From Nannobrachium achirus (taxonomy: Eukaryota > Chordata > Actinopteri > Myctophiformes > Myctophidae): a stretch of 64,000 nt of DNA. Under the pieces are notes generated by a model. It saw nothing but the letters and a program-made list of their open reading frames with translations, did not search any database and was not told the origin of the DNA. How positions within the stretch are numbered: position 1 is the stretch's first letter; each line of letters begins with the position of its first letter. Location of the stretch: the NCBI GenBank assembly GCA_963921795.1, contig OY997661.1:42189466-42253465 (forward strand). Reading direction: 5' to 3'. Position numbers and translations under genes: made by a program. Below, in pieces: positions 29,900 to 40,356 of the stretch.

Positions 29900-31300
29900 T
29901 TATGCAATGACTGAAAACAGGCAATGGTAGCCAATAAGGAGGGAATATGGGAAATGGGACAGTTGATGACATGACTTTAGAGATACAGTGTACCGCTTTG
30001 CGTGATTTTAGGGCAAAATCTGTAGGAGCAGCTGTTACGTTCCACTTGGTTAGCAGTGATAATTTTGTAAATATTATAAATACTTGATTACAAAAGAAGA
30101 GTAAAAGCACGTTGCACCTTTTTGCTATTTAAAACTATGTTGTGTCCCTTATTTGCTCCTCCAATGCTCAGCATCCCTTTGTTTGGTTGTGTTGCAAACC
30201 TTTGTACCCTTACAAGCTAAATAGTTTCTTAACCGCAGTGTCCAAAAATGTGTCTTGCAAGAATCGGCTTCATGGTGGCACTAGAAGAGGGCCATGTGAG
30301 AAATGAGGGGTGGAGGTTGAGGTTTGGCAGCCAAGGAGCTAAATATGTATTTTTAGACACGATAAGCCGGCGATTTCTTTACAGTAACACTACCAGCCCC
30401 CGTAAGTCACATCTGACCATAAAAGATTGTGGTGCATCTTGAGACTGGGCTTATTGTGTCTAAAAATACATATTTAGCCACTTGCACGCATGCCCCAACC
30501 ATTGAAATCAAAGTAATTCAAATCGCTAAAACGATAGAAAGCAGTAAATGAAAACATTTTAATCCTCATATTTTCTTTTCTCTAATTGCAATCTAAAATA
30601 TGAACCCTTGTTGTCCTTGTTCAGGACAATTTCGTAATGTTGAAAATCAGAACATATTAGTGTTTTAGAGATATTAGTCTGGTCACCCTATGTAAGAAAA
30701 CACGAATGGAAACTGCAAACAAGACACACTGTAGGCTAATCACTAGAATATAAACATTGACACAGAACACAATACATGACTTGAATTTCCAGGTCCAAAG
30801 AGGAAGCACTTGTTGCACAGGACACTTCATTTGTTTTTCCTGCTACCGTACCAAAGACACTGGAGAGGAATGTATGAGAGCCCATTTCCTTCTCTGAGCA
30901 CAAACAAAGAGGCCTGAGTCAGGCCTAAAATTTATGAAACATTTTGAGATGTGAAGGTAGAATTTAGACAATTCAAAACAATTATTTTGTATTTTTGTTG
31001 CTGGCCTATTCCTACGGGCTGGTTTGGCGCCTGTCATCGGATAAGGTCGAATGGGAGGGGTAGGATAGGTGCTACGTCCTCAAGTGCAGTAGGAAAAACT
31101 GCAGTGGCAACAAAAACAAAATGTGTGGAGAGGAATAATTTTGGCATAACAACAATATTGGGAGAGTGGGCATAAGAAATTGATTTAAAAAGAAACAGAT
31201 AAAAAAAAACAATGCCGGTTGCATTGCTGGAAACTGATGAGCGATCAGAAGAGAAAACAACAAATCTGAAAATGCTAACCGATGTAACCTTTTCATGTGA
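29900..31300. other. no gene; partial TTAA-type MITE
   Basis: 30330-30615 resembles the right half of 5098-5557 (GCCACTTGCACGCATGCCCC, AAAATATGAACCCTTGTTGT). Nothing else was recognised. Confidence 0.5.
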
Positions 31301-31394
31301 TAAGCTTCAATTCTGTTAAATACATGACACACACAGATGTGTGCACCACACATTTACTCACATGCTTACTTGCGCGCACCACACACACGCGCAC

Positions 31395-31547
<153 letters not shown>

Positions 31548-31765
31548 GCTCTCTCTCGGGCAGTTTGGGCTAATTAAAAGCGTCGGCATAGCAACGAGTT
31601 ACAACCTCTAGTGGTTTAAGACTTAATGCACTCTATATCCTGTTTGGAGGAAATACGAGCAAGACCAATAAAATGTCATAAGCAGTGACTTCTACGAGGA
31701 CAATGACACCACTCCCCTCATTTCCTAGTGCGTAATGACCCAGTTACTGCAGTGGCCCATATTTT

Positions 31766-32335
31766 ATAGGGGTGTAACGATATAGCAACTGAATCGAAAA
31801 ATCGATTTTAATTTGCAATGATCTACTATATCGTAATGCAAAAGCATATTTCGTACCGTTTTGGCTTTGTATCGTATCGTTATCGTTCTACAATGCAGAT
31901 AATCGTTATCGAATCGTTTTGCAGTGCAAATAATTGTATGGAAACTACGTATATATTTGTGCCTTGTATTTATCCATTTTAAGAAGGAAACTGAAAAAGA
32001 GGGGTAATTACTTTTCTATTCCATTATAGCTGCTCTTGGTCTATCGATAAATGTGTGTAATCTCTGTGTTCATGTCAATTTGCGGGTTTGTGTTGAAATG
32101 TAATGTCCATGCTAGAGAATCACACTTATTTATTTTTCCCTTAAAAACATGCACTACTGACACGTTACACAGATTTAATTTCTTTGTTAAATAGTTACTA
32201 TATCGATTTTAAATCATTGAATCGAATTTTATCGTAGCGCCATGAATGAACCAATATCGTCCTTGTATCGTATCGTCAACCATGTATCGTGATGCGTATA
32301 TCGTTGTTAAAGTGTATCGATTCGTTACACACACA
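31766..32335. mobile_element. probable MITE with GGGGTGTAACGATA-type ends
   Basis: TATAGGGGTGTAACGATATA on the left and ATCGATTCGTTACAC on the right, with ATCG-rich sequence throughout. The TSD was not resolved. Confidence 0.55.
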
Positions 32336-33459
32336 CAATGCACAATGCAGGAGGCAGCAGGATGTTGTGTTGTAGAAAACGAGTGCTTCCAAACTCTGAC
32401 ACTTGGAAAAATAAAAACCTGCACAGAATGTCTTGACAGAAAGTAGCTCATAACATGCCTATGGTGGCTTTTTATGAAACAAAAACTTTGCATATAGAAA
32501 GAGGATAATTCAAGCTTTCAGTACAGCTGCAATGTTGGTGAGTTTAACTTTGTTTAATACAATCAGATACGACTTTTCTGTTTGGATGTATGGGCTGTCA
32601 ATGGCAGAAATTCGTTTTTTGCCACTCAGTAGGCGTTCCCACATAACTTCCACCAAGAGTGATGTCATGCGCATACCCTCTATAAAACACCACACAAAAC
32701 ACACTTAGTCGTTAATGCGACACACCCGTGGACGCGGTCGAGGAGGGAGAGCGAGGCAGACCAAAGCTCCACATTTGATACACTAGCCTGGGGTGTCTGG
32801 TAGTCTGAGCTAGAGCGCTCCCACTACGTTCCATGGACTTTGTCACTCTGCTTCTAGTGGGAGAAATATGTGAAAAAGGTGTTCACTTCCGGCAGAAAGC
32901 GTGAAAATTTGCAGCTAGGGGTATTTTTGTGCATTCCTATCGCAAATCCCAAATGATGATGAATGCAGGACAACTGTAAACCCCGCTCACGGAAAAGTAA
33001 ATAAAGAAATAGCCCAGTCAATGTATAGCCAATAAATAGCCTAAAGCAGCTTATAATATGTTTTAAAAGGCTCCTTCTTCTGCTTCACTCAAACAACTTT
33101 TCTTCTTCTTCGGTGGTTCTTCTCTTTAAAGGACTATAAACCAAAAGAGGAGGGGCTGCTAAAAAGCAACTAGAGGGGGAAAAAGCAGCGGGAGCACTCG
33201 GAAAATTAGACAGAAGGCGGAGCTAGGCTCGCAGCACTTCAATTGGACGAGGTGCCATCGGCGCTGCAAAGGATGTGAATTCAAGCACTCCATGATCACG
33301 TGGCTTTCAGGGCAATTTCGGAGTCTGTATTGGATTTTGCGTTTCACACAAAACCAAAAATTAATTAAACAAAGGGGGGAACAAACCTGTTTCTGACAAA
33401 GGGCATGTGTGGCTGGCTGTCGTGCTGTGGTGGAAATGTGACACTGACACCAGTCGGCT

Positions 33460-33673
33460 GGCCCCGGCAACAATGTGCTGTATGTATGTAAGGTATCGTT
33501 CCAGGTTGTCCGTGAGGTGTTGCTTGAGGTTTGCCATGAGGGCGGTGCCACAACAGCTCTGTGCCCACCAGGGCCCGGGACACGGCGTGCATCAGACAGT
33601 GGCCGTCTCCGGACGCGTGGACCGGGATGAGGCACTGCTCTTGGGCGCCGCTGGCGTCATATACATGTATCAA
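33460..33673 (-). pseudogene. VCPIP1-like OTU deubiquitinase segment with frameshift
   Basis: After acceptor CCCCTGCAG the minus strand reads LIHVYDASGAQEQCLIPVHA, then SGDGHCLMHAVSRALVGTEL. This matches the OTU catalytic region of VCPIP1, where GDGHC holds the catalytic Cys (recalled family knowledge). One extra C near 33520 shifts the frame. In the shifted frame the homology continues as LMANLKQHLTDNLERY. VCPIP1 is a p97-associated cysteine protease acting in Golgi reassembly and ubiquitin removal. No Golgi or p97-binding part is visible here. It could be a decayed paralogue, an exon of a larger gene upstream on the minus strand, or an assembly error. Confidence 0.6.
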
Positions 33674-33889
33674 CTGCAGGGGTCCTTGGAGGTAGTCGAA
33701 GGTTTTGGATTCCTTTGATTGATTGAATATTTTATTAGAAAAAAATGGAGAACCGTGCAAGTATAGTATAATGAATTCCACACCTGGGTGGCAGTGTTGT
33801 AGAAGGATAATTTAACCATTTAGACCAACAGACGGATCGAACAGAGTACTTTGCATAGGATAACATGAATTACAAAAGCAGAAAATAGG

Positions 33890-33915
33890 AAGGGGGGGGG
33901 GGGGGGGGGGGGGGG
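33890..33915. repeat. poly-G tract
   Basis: About 25 consecutive G residues. A likely sequencing or assembly trouble spot. Confidence 0.95.
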
Positions 33916-34506
33916 ACAGAAGGGTGCCTGTCCATAGTATCTCCGAAATGTTCGGTGAAATGGACTTTCCGATGTGCAAATTTCGGTCTAATGCTTATCA
34001 GAAGTCGTGAGTGATGTCATTTTTTAGTCGAACCGGACCTTTTGACTGAAAAGTTCGTCAAAGTATGGACAGGCCTTTAGTCTATTTACAAGTCTCGAGT
34101 TGCAGCCGTCTGAAGTTGACCTTTCAGACCAAATAAGAACACCCTGCGGTAGGGTGTTCCACATGTTGGTGTTATCATAGCTAGAGAACAATTAGAGCCT
34201 TTTTGTAAGTCTTAAATCTGGGTTGAACATGACTAGTGGGGCTGCCTCTGGTGTTGTGATCGTGGACATCCTTGATGTTTTGGAAGTACTTTGTCATGGA
34301 AAATTGGGTATCTTTGAGGTGTAGTGTATATTGTACACCAGGCCCATTGCAGGATGCTGTCAGCTACAGTCAGCCACCCCACGTTTATGTAGTGATACCA
34401 GTGAGGTGGGTCCGAGAAGGAATACCAACCAATCAGTTTGTTCTGGGCTTTTTGGAGCTTTATTTAACTTTAAAGCAACTGGGGCATCGCATTTTGGAAG
34501 GTGTAC

Positions 34507-34608
34507 CTGCACCATGAAGTTCGTCTTGTCGATTCTGCAGAGAGACAGCACTGGGGCCAGCTCCTTGCAGCGTTTGTTGAACTGATGCAGCCTGTTCGCC
34601 GTGTCCCT
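34507..34608 (-). CDS. exon-like segment on the minus strand, unknown product
   Basis: GT-AG bounded and phase 0 at both ends, 34 codons. It reads RDTANRLHQFNKRCKELAPV followed by LSLCRIDKTNFMVQ before donor GTACAC. The acceptor polypyrimidine tract (CTCTTTTCCCCCTCTACACC) is the end of a family C MITE fragment (34616-34830). It may belong with 37085-37216 and the OTU segment, since all have phase 0 borders on one strand. That grouping is inference. Confidence 0.4.
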
Positions 34609-34615
34609 CTGCTGC

Positions 34616-34830
34616 GGCTTTGGTGTAGAGGGGGAAAAGAGCAGACTAAGTACAGAGTGAAAGGTCAAGTTTTTTAAGTATTGACGGTTCAAGTGGTTAA
34701 ATATCTGAAAACACACATCGTCATGAATCCAAAATACACTGATGATTGTGCTGTTAAACAAAACTATATGGAATCTCTGAAAATGTTGTGGGGGTCCTTG
34801 CTTCATCTCTCTCTCAACTAACTTGTTGTA
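34616..34830 (-). mobile_element. MITE family C fragment
   Basis: Shares TAGAGGGGGAAAAGAGCAGA and GAATCCAAAATACACTGATG with 43870-44030. The left terminus and palindrome are missing. Confidence 0.75.
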
Positions 34831-34992
34831 ATACTCGTAGTTCTGCTATTTTTTCAAATTGTATAACAGATGGCTATAATAGGGCTATAAGAATTGTAAC
34901 AAAGGGGACACCTCCAATTACTTAAAAAACAGGTTTACTGGATGAGGCGGACAATATGAACGGGATTCCTATCAGATAATCAGACTTCACTG

Positions 34993-35450
34993 CAGTGTTG
35001 TTTTTCTCAGCAAATTTTGATTTAGTTTTAGTCATAGACTATAGTCTTTTGAATAAAATGTCATTTAGTTTTTGTCATAATTTAGTCACCTGAAAAGTTT
35101 TAGTTTCAGTCTAATTTTAGTCAACTAAATATCATACGATTTTATGGCGACTAAATCTACAGTTTATTTAGTCAACTAAAATGTATTTTGGCAGGCGTTG
35201 ATGGCATCGTAATGACTGATTTTTACTAACACCTGAGAGCAACCAAACATAAAATGACTCTTCTCCACTAGTCCCTCCCCAACATTTTAGTCTAGTTTTT
35301 ATTTTGTTGACGAAATTGTCAATAATATTTAGTCTTAGTTTCACATCATCACAGCTTAGTTTTTACTTAGTTTTTATTTAGTTTTCGTCAGTGAAAAGAA
35401 CGCAGTCGACAAAAAATGTGTTATAATTTTAGTCGACAAAATCAACACTG
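34993..35450 (-). mobile_element. hAT-like MITE, family E, lacking the palindrome
   Basis: CAGTGTTGTTTTTCTCAGC to AAAATCAACACTG. TSD CTTCACTG at 34985-34992 and 35451-35458. At 35215-35250, where other copies carry the palindrome, the sequence passes directly from GACTGATTTTTACT to AACACCTGAGAGC. Confidence 0.9.
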
Positions 35451-36272
35451 CTTCACTGGAGAAGGGACTTTGTTCCAAATATTTATTCCATTCACATACA
35501 ATGGGTGTGGTCTGAAATTAAACAATAATGAAATAATAGTTATACCAAGTAGCTAACATGCATATACAGTACACTAGCATGATGCAATATGTAACACTCA
35601 TACGTAAATGTCTCAAGCAATCAACAAAACTCTAAAAGTATAAAAGTAAACTCTACATTGTCCAAATATTATAAACATGTAAGTAATACACTGAATCAAA
35701 ATAAATAACAGGAATACACCAAACAGGGCTACAAACAAACAACAGTAAGTGAAAAGCTACTAGCCAAACAATTCTGTAACCATGTGCTGCCAATTAACCA
35801 TATAGAGTCATAAAACATAACATAAAAAGGCAGGCAAACAGCTAAATCAACATTGAAAACATAAATCAGGTACTCACATTATTTCCATGAACGCACAATG
35901 GTAGAAACAATGGAATCAAATAATAACACAAACAGAGAGAGGTCGTTGTTTCTGACACTCTACTGATTGAACAAAGCTGTCTGTAGCTAATCACCAACTA
36001 AATGCACCTGTCTGTAACTGATTACAACTCAAACACCTGTCTGCAGTCCATTACCGTGTCAGGCCACTAGGCGTCGCTGACAGGCTTTCTGACAAAAATA
36101 TAATAATAATTTGAATAAGGGAGGTAGTCAGTGGGTGGCAGTGTTGTAGAAGGAGGATAAGTGGCCCTAGCATCCACTTAACCAGGTAGGAAGGTCTAAA
36201 TCATGCACATTCAGTGGGGGTCATGTTTTGGTCTGAACGCCTCCTCTAAAGTAATAGTAAAAGTACAAAATG
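35451..36272. other. no recognised gene or repeat
   Basis: AT-rich. GGTGGCAGTGTTGTAGAAGG recurs at 33788 and 36134, on either side of this segment. Confidence 0.45.
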
Positions 36273-36325
36273 TTTGAAAATGGCAGATCTTGTAGATCTT
36301 GAGCTTGTAGATCGGCTATTTTCAA
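36273..36325. repeat. palindrome module copy 24
   Basis: TTTGAAAATGGCAGATCTTG and GTAGATCGGCTATTTTCAAA, with a shortened centre. Confidence 0.85.
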
Positions 36326-36392
36326 ATAGCCTTGCTATAAAATAGGGCTAAAATGTTTAATGTATGTTTTGTAATATTATAATTTATATCTG

Positions 36393-36895
36393 CAAATAAT
36401 AATAATAACTGTATTTATATAGCACCTTTCTAGACAAAGTCACAAAGTGCTGCACAACAAATCTACACAGTAAAAAAGCAAGGGAAACAAAAACACTTAA
36501 AATGGATGAAACAAAAAAAAAAAGCAACAGTTACACTAAGTCAAAGTAAAAAGGCCATAGGATGCAACATAAAAACAACAACAAATTCATCAACAAAATG
36601 TATACAAAGTTCAAAATAATAAAAACAACAGATCTATCGACAAAAAGTATACAAAGTTCAACAATTAAAAAGTGTGAATTTAATGGGGCAGGGGGGGGGG
36701 GAATGCCTTTCTAAACAGATATGTTTTAAGGTTAGATTTGAAGGATGTAATAGAATCCGCTTGTCGGATGCTCTTGGGAAGGGTGTTCCACATTTTTGGG
36801 GCACGAACAGAGAAGGCTCGTTCTCCCTTGTTTACAAGGTGGAATTTCTCAGTGACCTTTAGGAGTGCCCCATCTGAGGACCTGAGGGTGTGTTC
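36393..36895 (-). mobile_element. L2-like LINE 3' end
   Basis: The minus strand encodes KVTEKFHLVNKGERAFSVRA and PKMWNTLPKSIRQADSITSF, the C-terminal end of an L2-type reverse transcriptase. An AAAGGTGCTATATAAATACA tail and TTATTATT follow. Confidence 0.8.
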
Positions 36896-37084
36896 AAATA
36901 ATTGTAGTGGAGTAATAGTGCAATATTTGGATCCAATGTGGAGTGGAGTAGAAGTAAAAGTATTGGAAATACGAGTATTGAGTAAAGTACTTTATACCTC
37001 ACTAAGTAAATGTACTTATAGTGGCCGTAGCTCCGGATGCGACCGGACGCCGTGTGCAAATCCCAAAGCACCACTGGCCGGTAC

Positions 37085-37216
37085 CTCCTCGGGCTGTGCA
37101 ACGTCTTTCTCCAGAGAGACGCCAGTGTCCGCAGAGAGGATACGACCGGACCACCTTGACAGCCAGTTCTTGTATTTCTGCACTTCTTTCGCCAGAGTGG
37201 GGTTACTTGATAACAC
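37085..37216 (-). CDS. exon-like segment on the minus strand, unknown product
   Basis: 44 codons between acceptor TTTCCAG and donor GTACCG, phase 0-0. It reads VLSSNPTLAKEVQKYKNWLS and then RWSGRILSADTGVSLEKDVA, ending QPEE. The family is not recognised. It is the most upstream of three phase-0 exon candidates leading to the OTU segment. Confidence 0.4.
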
Positions 37217-37918
37217 CTGGAAACACCAATTATTTATTTCATTGTTTCAAATATGTTGTTTTCATTTAAAAAATTTAAGCAAATGTTTTATAGCCTACAT
37301 TTCCGGACAAATAGACAATGTAGTAGTAATAAGGGTAATAATAATAATAACAACTAGAAAATATTGTTACTTCGAAACAATTGTGGGCTCGCTTCAAGCC
37401 AAAATACAATGGCTATAAAAGTACAAAATGTCAAGATCGCTGGCAATGCTCTCTTTGACATTACTGATGCAATCGGACGCTGCATGCATGATTTGAGGCA
37501 TTAATTGTTCCAAAAAAATGTGTTATGCAAAAGTTGACCCGCTGGTGGCGCTATAACAGGCCAATGTGGGAAGGGTGGCATCTGTTCCAATTGACCTAGT
37601 GGGAATTTGCTTGCAAAATCCCACGAACATCGCAGGCTGTGTTCATGATTGGAGTTGTTTTTGGCCACTTTATCGTGCTTGCAGCTATATTTATTATTAT
37701 TAATATTATTTAAAAAAATGTGCACTTCATAGGCATGTTAGAAGGTCCTTAGATTGCGTGTAGAATGTTTCATGCGAATTGCTCAAAAATCCCATGCTAA
37801 AAACTGGTTTAAGCGTTTTACAAACTGCTCAAAATTATATAGCAACCCCTTTTGGGGTAAGAATAGTTTCCCAAATCGTACAAGTCTACGAAATTTCATG
37901 GTTTTATGCTTACATCAA

Positions 37919-37988
37919 CCCCAGGCAGGATTCGATCCAACAACTTTCTGCATGAAAGGCATATGCCCTGACCACTACACTAGGGTTC
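37919..37988 (-). repeat. tRNA-like sequence
   Basis: On the minus strand A-box-like TAGTGTAGTGG and B-box-like GGATCGAATCC have tRNA spacing. No clean cloverleaf was found, so it is probably a SINE head or tRNA pseudogene. Confidence 0.5.
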
Positions 37989-38368
37989 TGTTAATCATGT
38001 TTGTTAACTTTGTATAGGATACATGTTTGTGTTTGTGTGTGACTGTATGTTTAAAAGCAGTTGCCTAGGTTAAGGCTGTGTTGCCCATATATGGACTGTA
38101 CAGTAAGAGGCGGGTAAACTATGAAACAGGAACTAAATGCAGACACACAGACAACCATTTTAACACAAGGACAAAACAACATTGAGCCGTAGTCGACACG
38201 TAGGCTACGACACAACAAAGCAAATAAAGGACCAAAGTGCACAGCTTAATGTAAGGTAGGAACTTTTATTATACTACAACTTAATTGTATTACAATCACT
38301 TGGTTGCTCTTTTTAATACAGATTATTCAAGTGAGTTCCACTTCCTTACCCCTCCCCCACTCTTCCTC

Positions 38369-38370
<2 letters not shown>

Positions 38371-38413
<43 letters not shown>
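38371..38413. repeat. (TC)n microsatellite
   Basis: A pure CT run followed by CCCT repeats. Confidence 0.95.
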
Positions 38414-38417
<4 letters not shown>

Positions 38418-38518
38418 CCTCCCTCCCTCATCTCTCTCTCTTCCTCGTAAATCCTCGCCCACTGAACACACACCCGGTGCGCATTTCCGAACGCACCCTA
38501 AAGCCCGTATCAGAGTGT

Positions 38519-38797
38519 ACGGTGGAGAGCTATCCACCGCAAATTTGAGGTGGAAAGCTTTCTAGAAAATAAGTGCAGGACATCATAGTCACTCACGGTG
38601 GAGTCCTGTACACTGTGACTGACTGGTCTAGATCGACCAATCAGTGAACGGGGTGTAGAGCCTGTCTGTCTGATAGTAAAAACAGAGAGATGTGTCGGGA
38701 CTCGCGGTGGAAAGCTCTCCACCGCGAGGAATGACGTAACGTTGTAGTTTCATGACTCAAAAAGACTACACTGCGGTGTAAAGCCTTCCACCGCCCA
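38519..38797. repeat. three short GCGGTGGAAAGC-type palindromes
   Basis: 38519-38541 (CGGTGGAGAGCTATCCACCG), 38703-38726 (GCGGTGGAAAGCTCTCCACC) and 38774-38797 (GCGGTGTAAAGCCTTCCACC) are related self-complementary motifs within 280 bp. Confidence 0.7.
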
Positions 38798-39898
38798 GGC
38801 GACTATGATGTCGGCTTTACGTGTCCACCACTTTGCAGATGTGTGGAACACGCCCAATGGCGATCACCGGGTACTTCTAGGCTAGATCAATTAGCCTACC
38901 CTATAGGCTATTACATGTACCTGTGCTATTTAGAGAAACTATAAGCTTTATAACTGTTTATAGCTTTGTCTCTTACCAACGAGGGAATACTCTGCATTCT
39001 GCCTTCTGTTAAACATCCAGAAAACAACTGCCTTATTCTACTCCACTACATCTCGATACAGGCCACGATACAATATACGTTGACATGCAAAATAACCTTT
39101 TGTTTACCTAGTCAATATCAAATTTCTGTTTAACAGAACCAAGAATAGACCTATTAAATTAAGACAACTTTATTAGGAGAAGAGAGTGCTCTCTTCTCCT
39201 ACTGCGTTGCCAAATCGGTTTATTATAAGTAGATCTTCATGGTTGAGAATCACTGTTCTAAAACAACATTAGACAATAAAGTTTGACTGACATGCCTTAG
39301 TTGCTCATTCTTATTCTTATTATTTTTATAGACCAGTTGCTTGTTTGTTGCGCAAAAGATATACTGGCAACAACCCTGGCTGGCTGTTTCCGTATCTGCT
39401 CCAGACCCAGACCGGATCAGCAAATGAACCTAGTCTAGTAGTTTACTGGAAATCACATATATATATCTGGTGAAGCTGCATGCATGGGGGTTTCTTTATG
39501 GTGTATTATGTTAGTCCTTTGGGTATTTGTGAATGTCGTATTGTATTTGTTTAAAAATAGATTCAAAATGGAGTTTTACAGTCAATATAATTTTATCATG
39601 AACATGTAGCTTTGACAGTGTTGAAAAAAAATCCACACGTTTTGTAGTGATTAAGACATGATTTTGAACATGGTAGAGTATGTTATAATAATACAATAAT
39701 ACCAACATCCACATCCAAGTCATGTAGCTTTAGTTAGGCTTGACAAGAGGTACTGCATGTCATTTACTACATCTGTGTAGTAGGATTATGTTGGTGCCAT
39801 CACCTCATACCAGGTTTTGGAGTTCATGTAAATTCTCATTGTCATGTTGGGAAAACAGAATGAGACTAAACATAATGTTTGTATGAACACTGTTATAT

Positions 39899-39900
<2 letters not shown>
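38798..39900. other. no recognised gene or repeat
   Basis: AT-rich sequence before the GT microsatellite at 39901-40013. Confidence 0.5.
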
Positions 39901-39949
<49 letters not shown>

Positions 39950-39979
39950 TGCGTGTGTGCGTGCGCGTGCGTGCGCGTG

Positions 39980-40012
<33 letters not shown>

Positions 40013-40013
40013 T
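39901..40013. repeat. (GT)n/(GCGT)n microsatellite
   Basis: GT runs interrupted by GCGT units. Confidence 0.95.
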
Positions 40014-40161
40014 TTAAAATAGAAACATTCACAGGTATTTTGACTGGCCAGCAAGATATGATGGAACATTCTCCACTCACAAGAAACTTCAATCACGTTG
40101 CACACAAAATGAAGATTATAAAGAACAAAAGAAACAACGGGCGCATTGTCATTGTGATGAG

Positions 40162-40356
40162 TAAATATATAGATGTAATTTCAGAGGAGAAAAATAAAAA
40201 AAGAACAAAAGAAAAGAAAATAGGGCACCTCCTGCAGCAGCAGACTGAAGGACAGAGAACAGAGACGTCTGCCAGCAGTGATGTGGATGTGGAGAGAGAA
40301 CCGTCTATGGATCCACATGATGACACAGGTCGGAGGCAGAGCAGTGAAGATGCAAG
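40162..40356 (+). CDS. candidate first exon of the repeat-exon/RING gene
   Basis: Open frame ending SSDVDVEREPSMDPHDDTGR RQSSEDA at donor GTAGTT in phase 2, which fits the next exon. The acidic, Ser/Asp-rich sequence resembles N-termini of fish NLR/TRIM genes. The upstream border is not fixed: a splice acceptor CTGCAGCAG at about 40242 is an alternative to a translational start. Confidence 0.45.

Noticed and set aside
36738-37418. 226-codon plus-strand open frame
   Set aside because: It is the antisense of an L2-like LINE tail and of the exon candidate 37085-37216, so its length is fortuitous.
37919-37988. Functional tRNA gene
   Set aside because: A and B boxes are present, but the acceptor and anticodon arms do not pair convincingly. 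The same applies to 19683-19750, 49640-49705 and 50333-50399.
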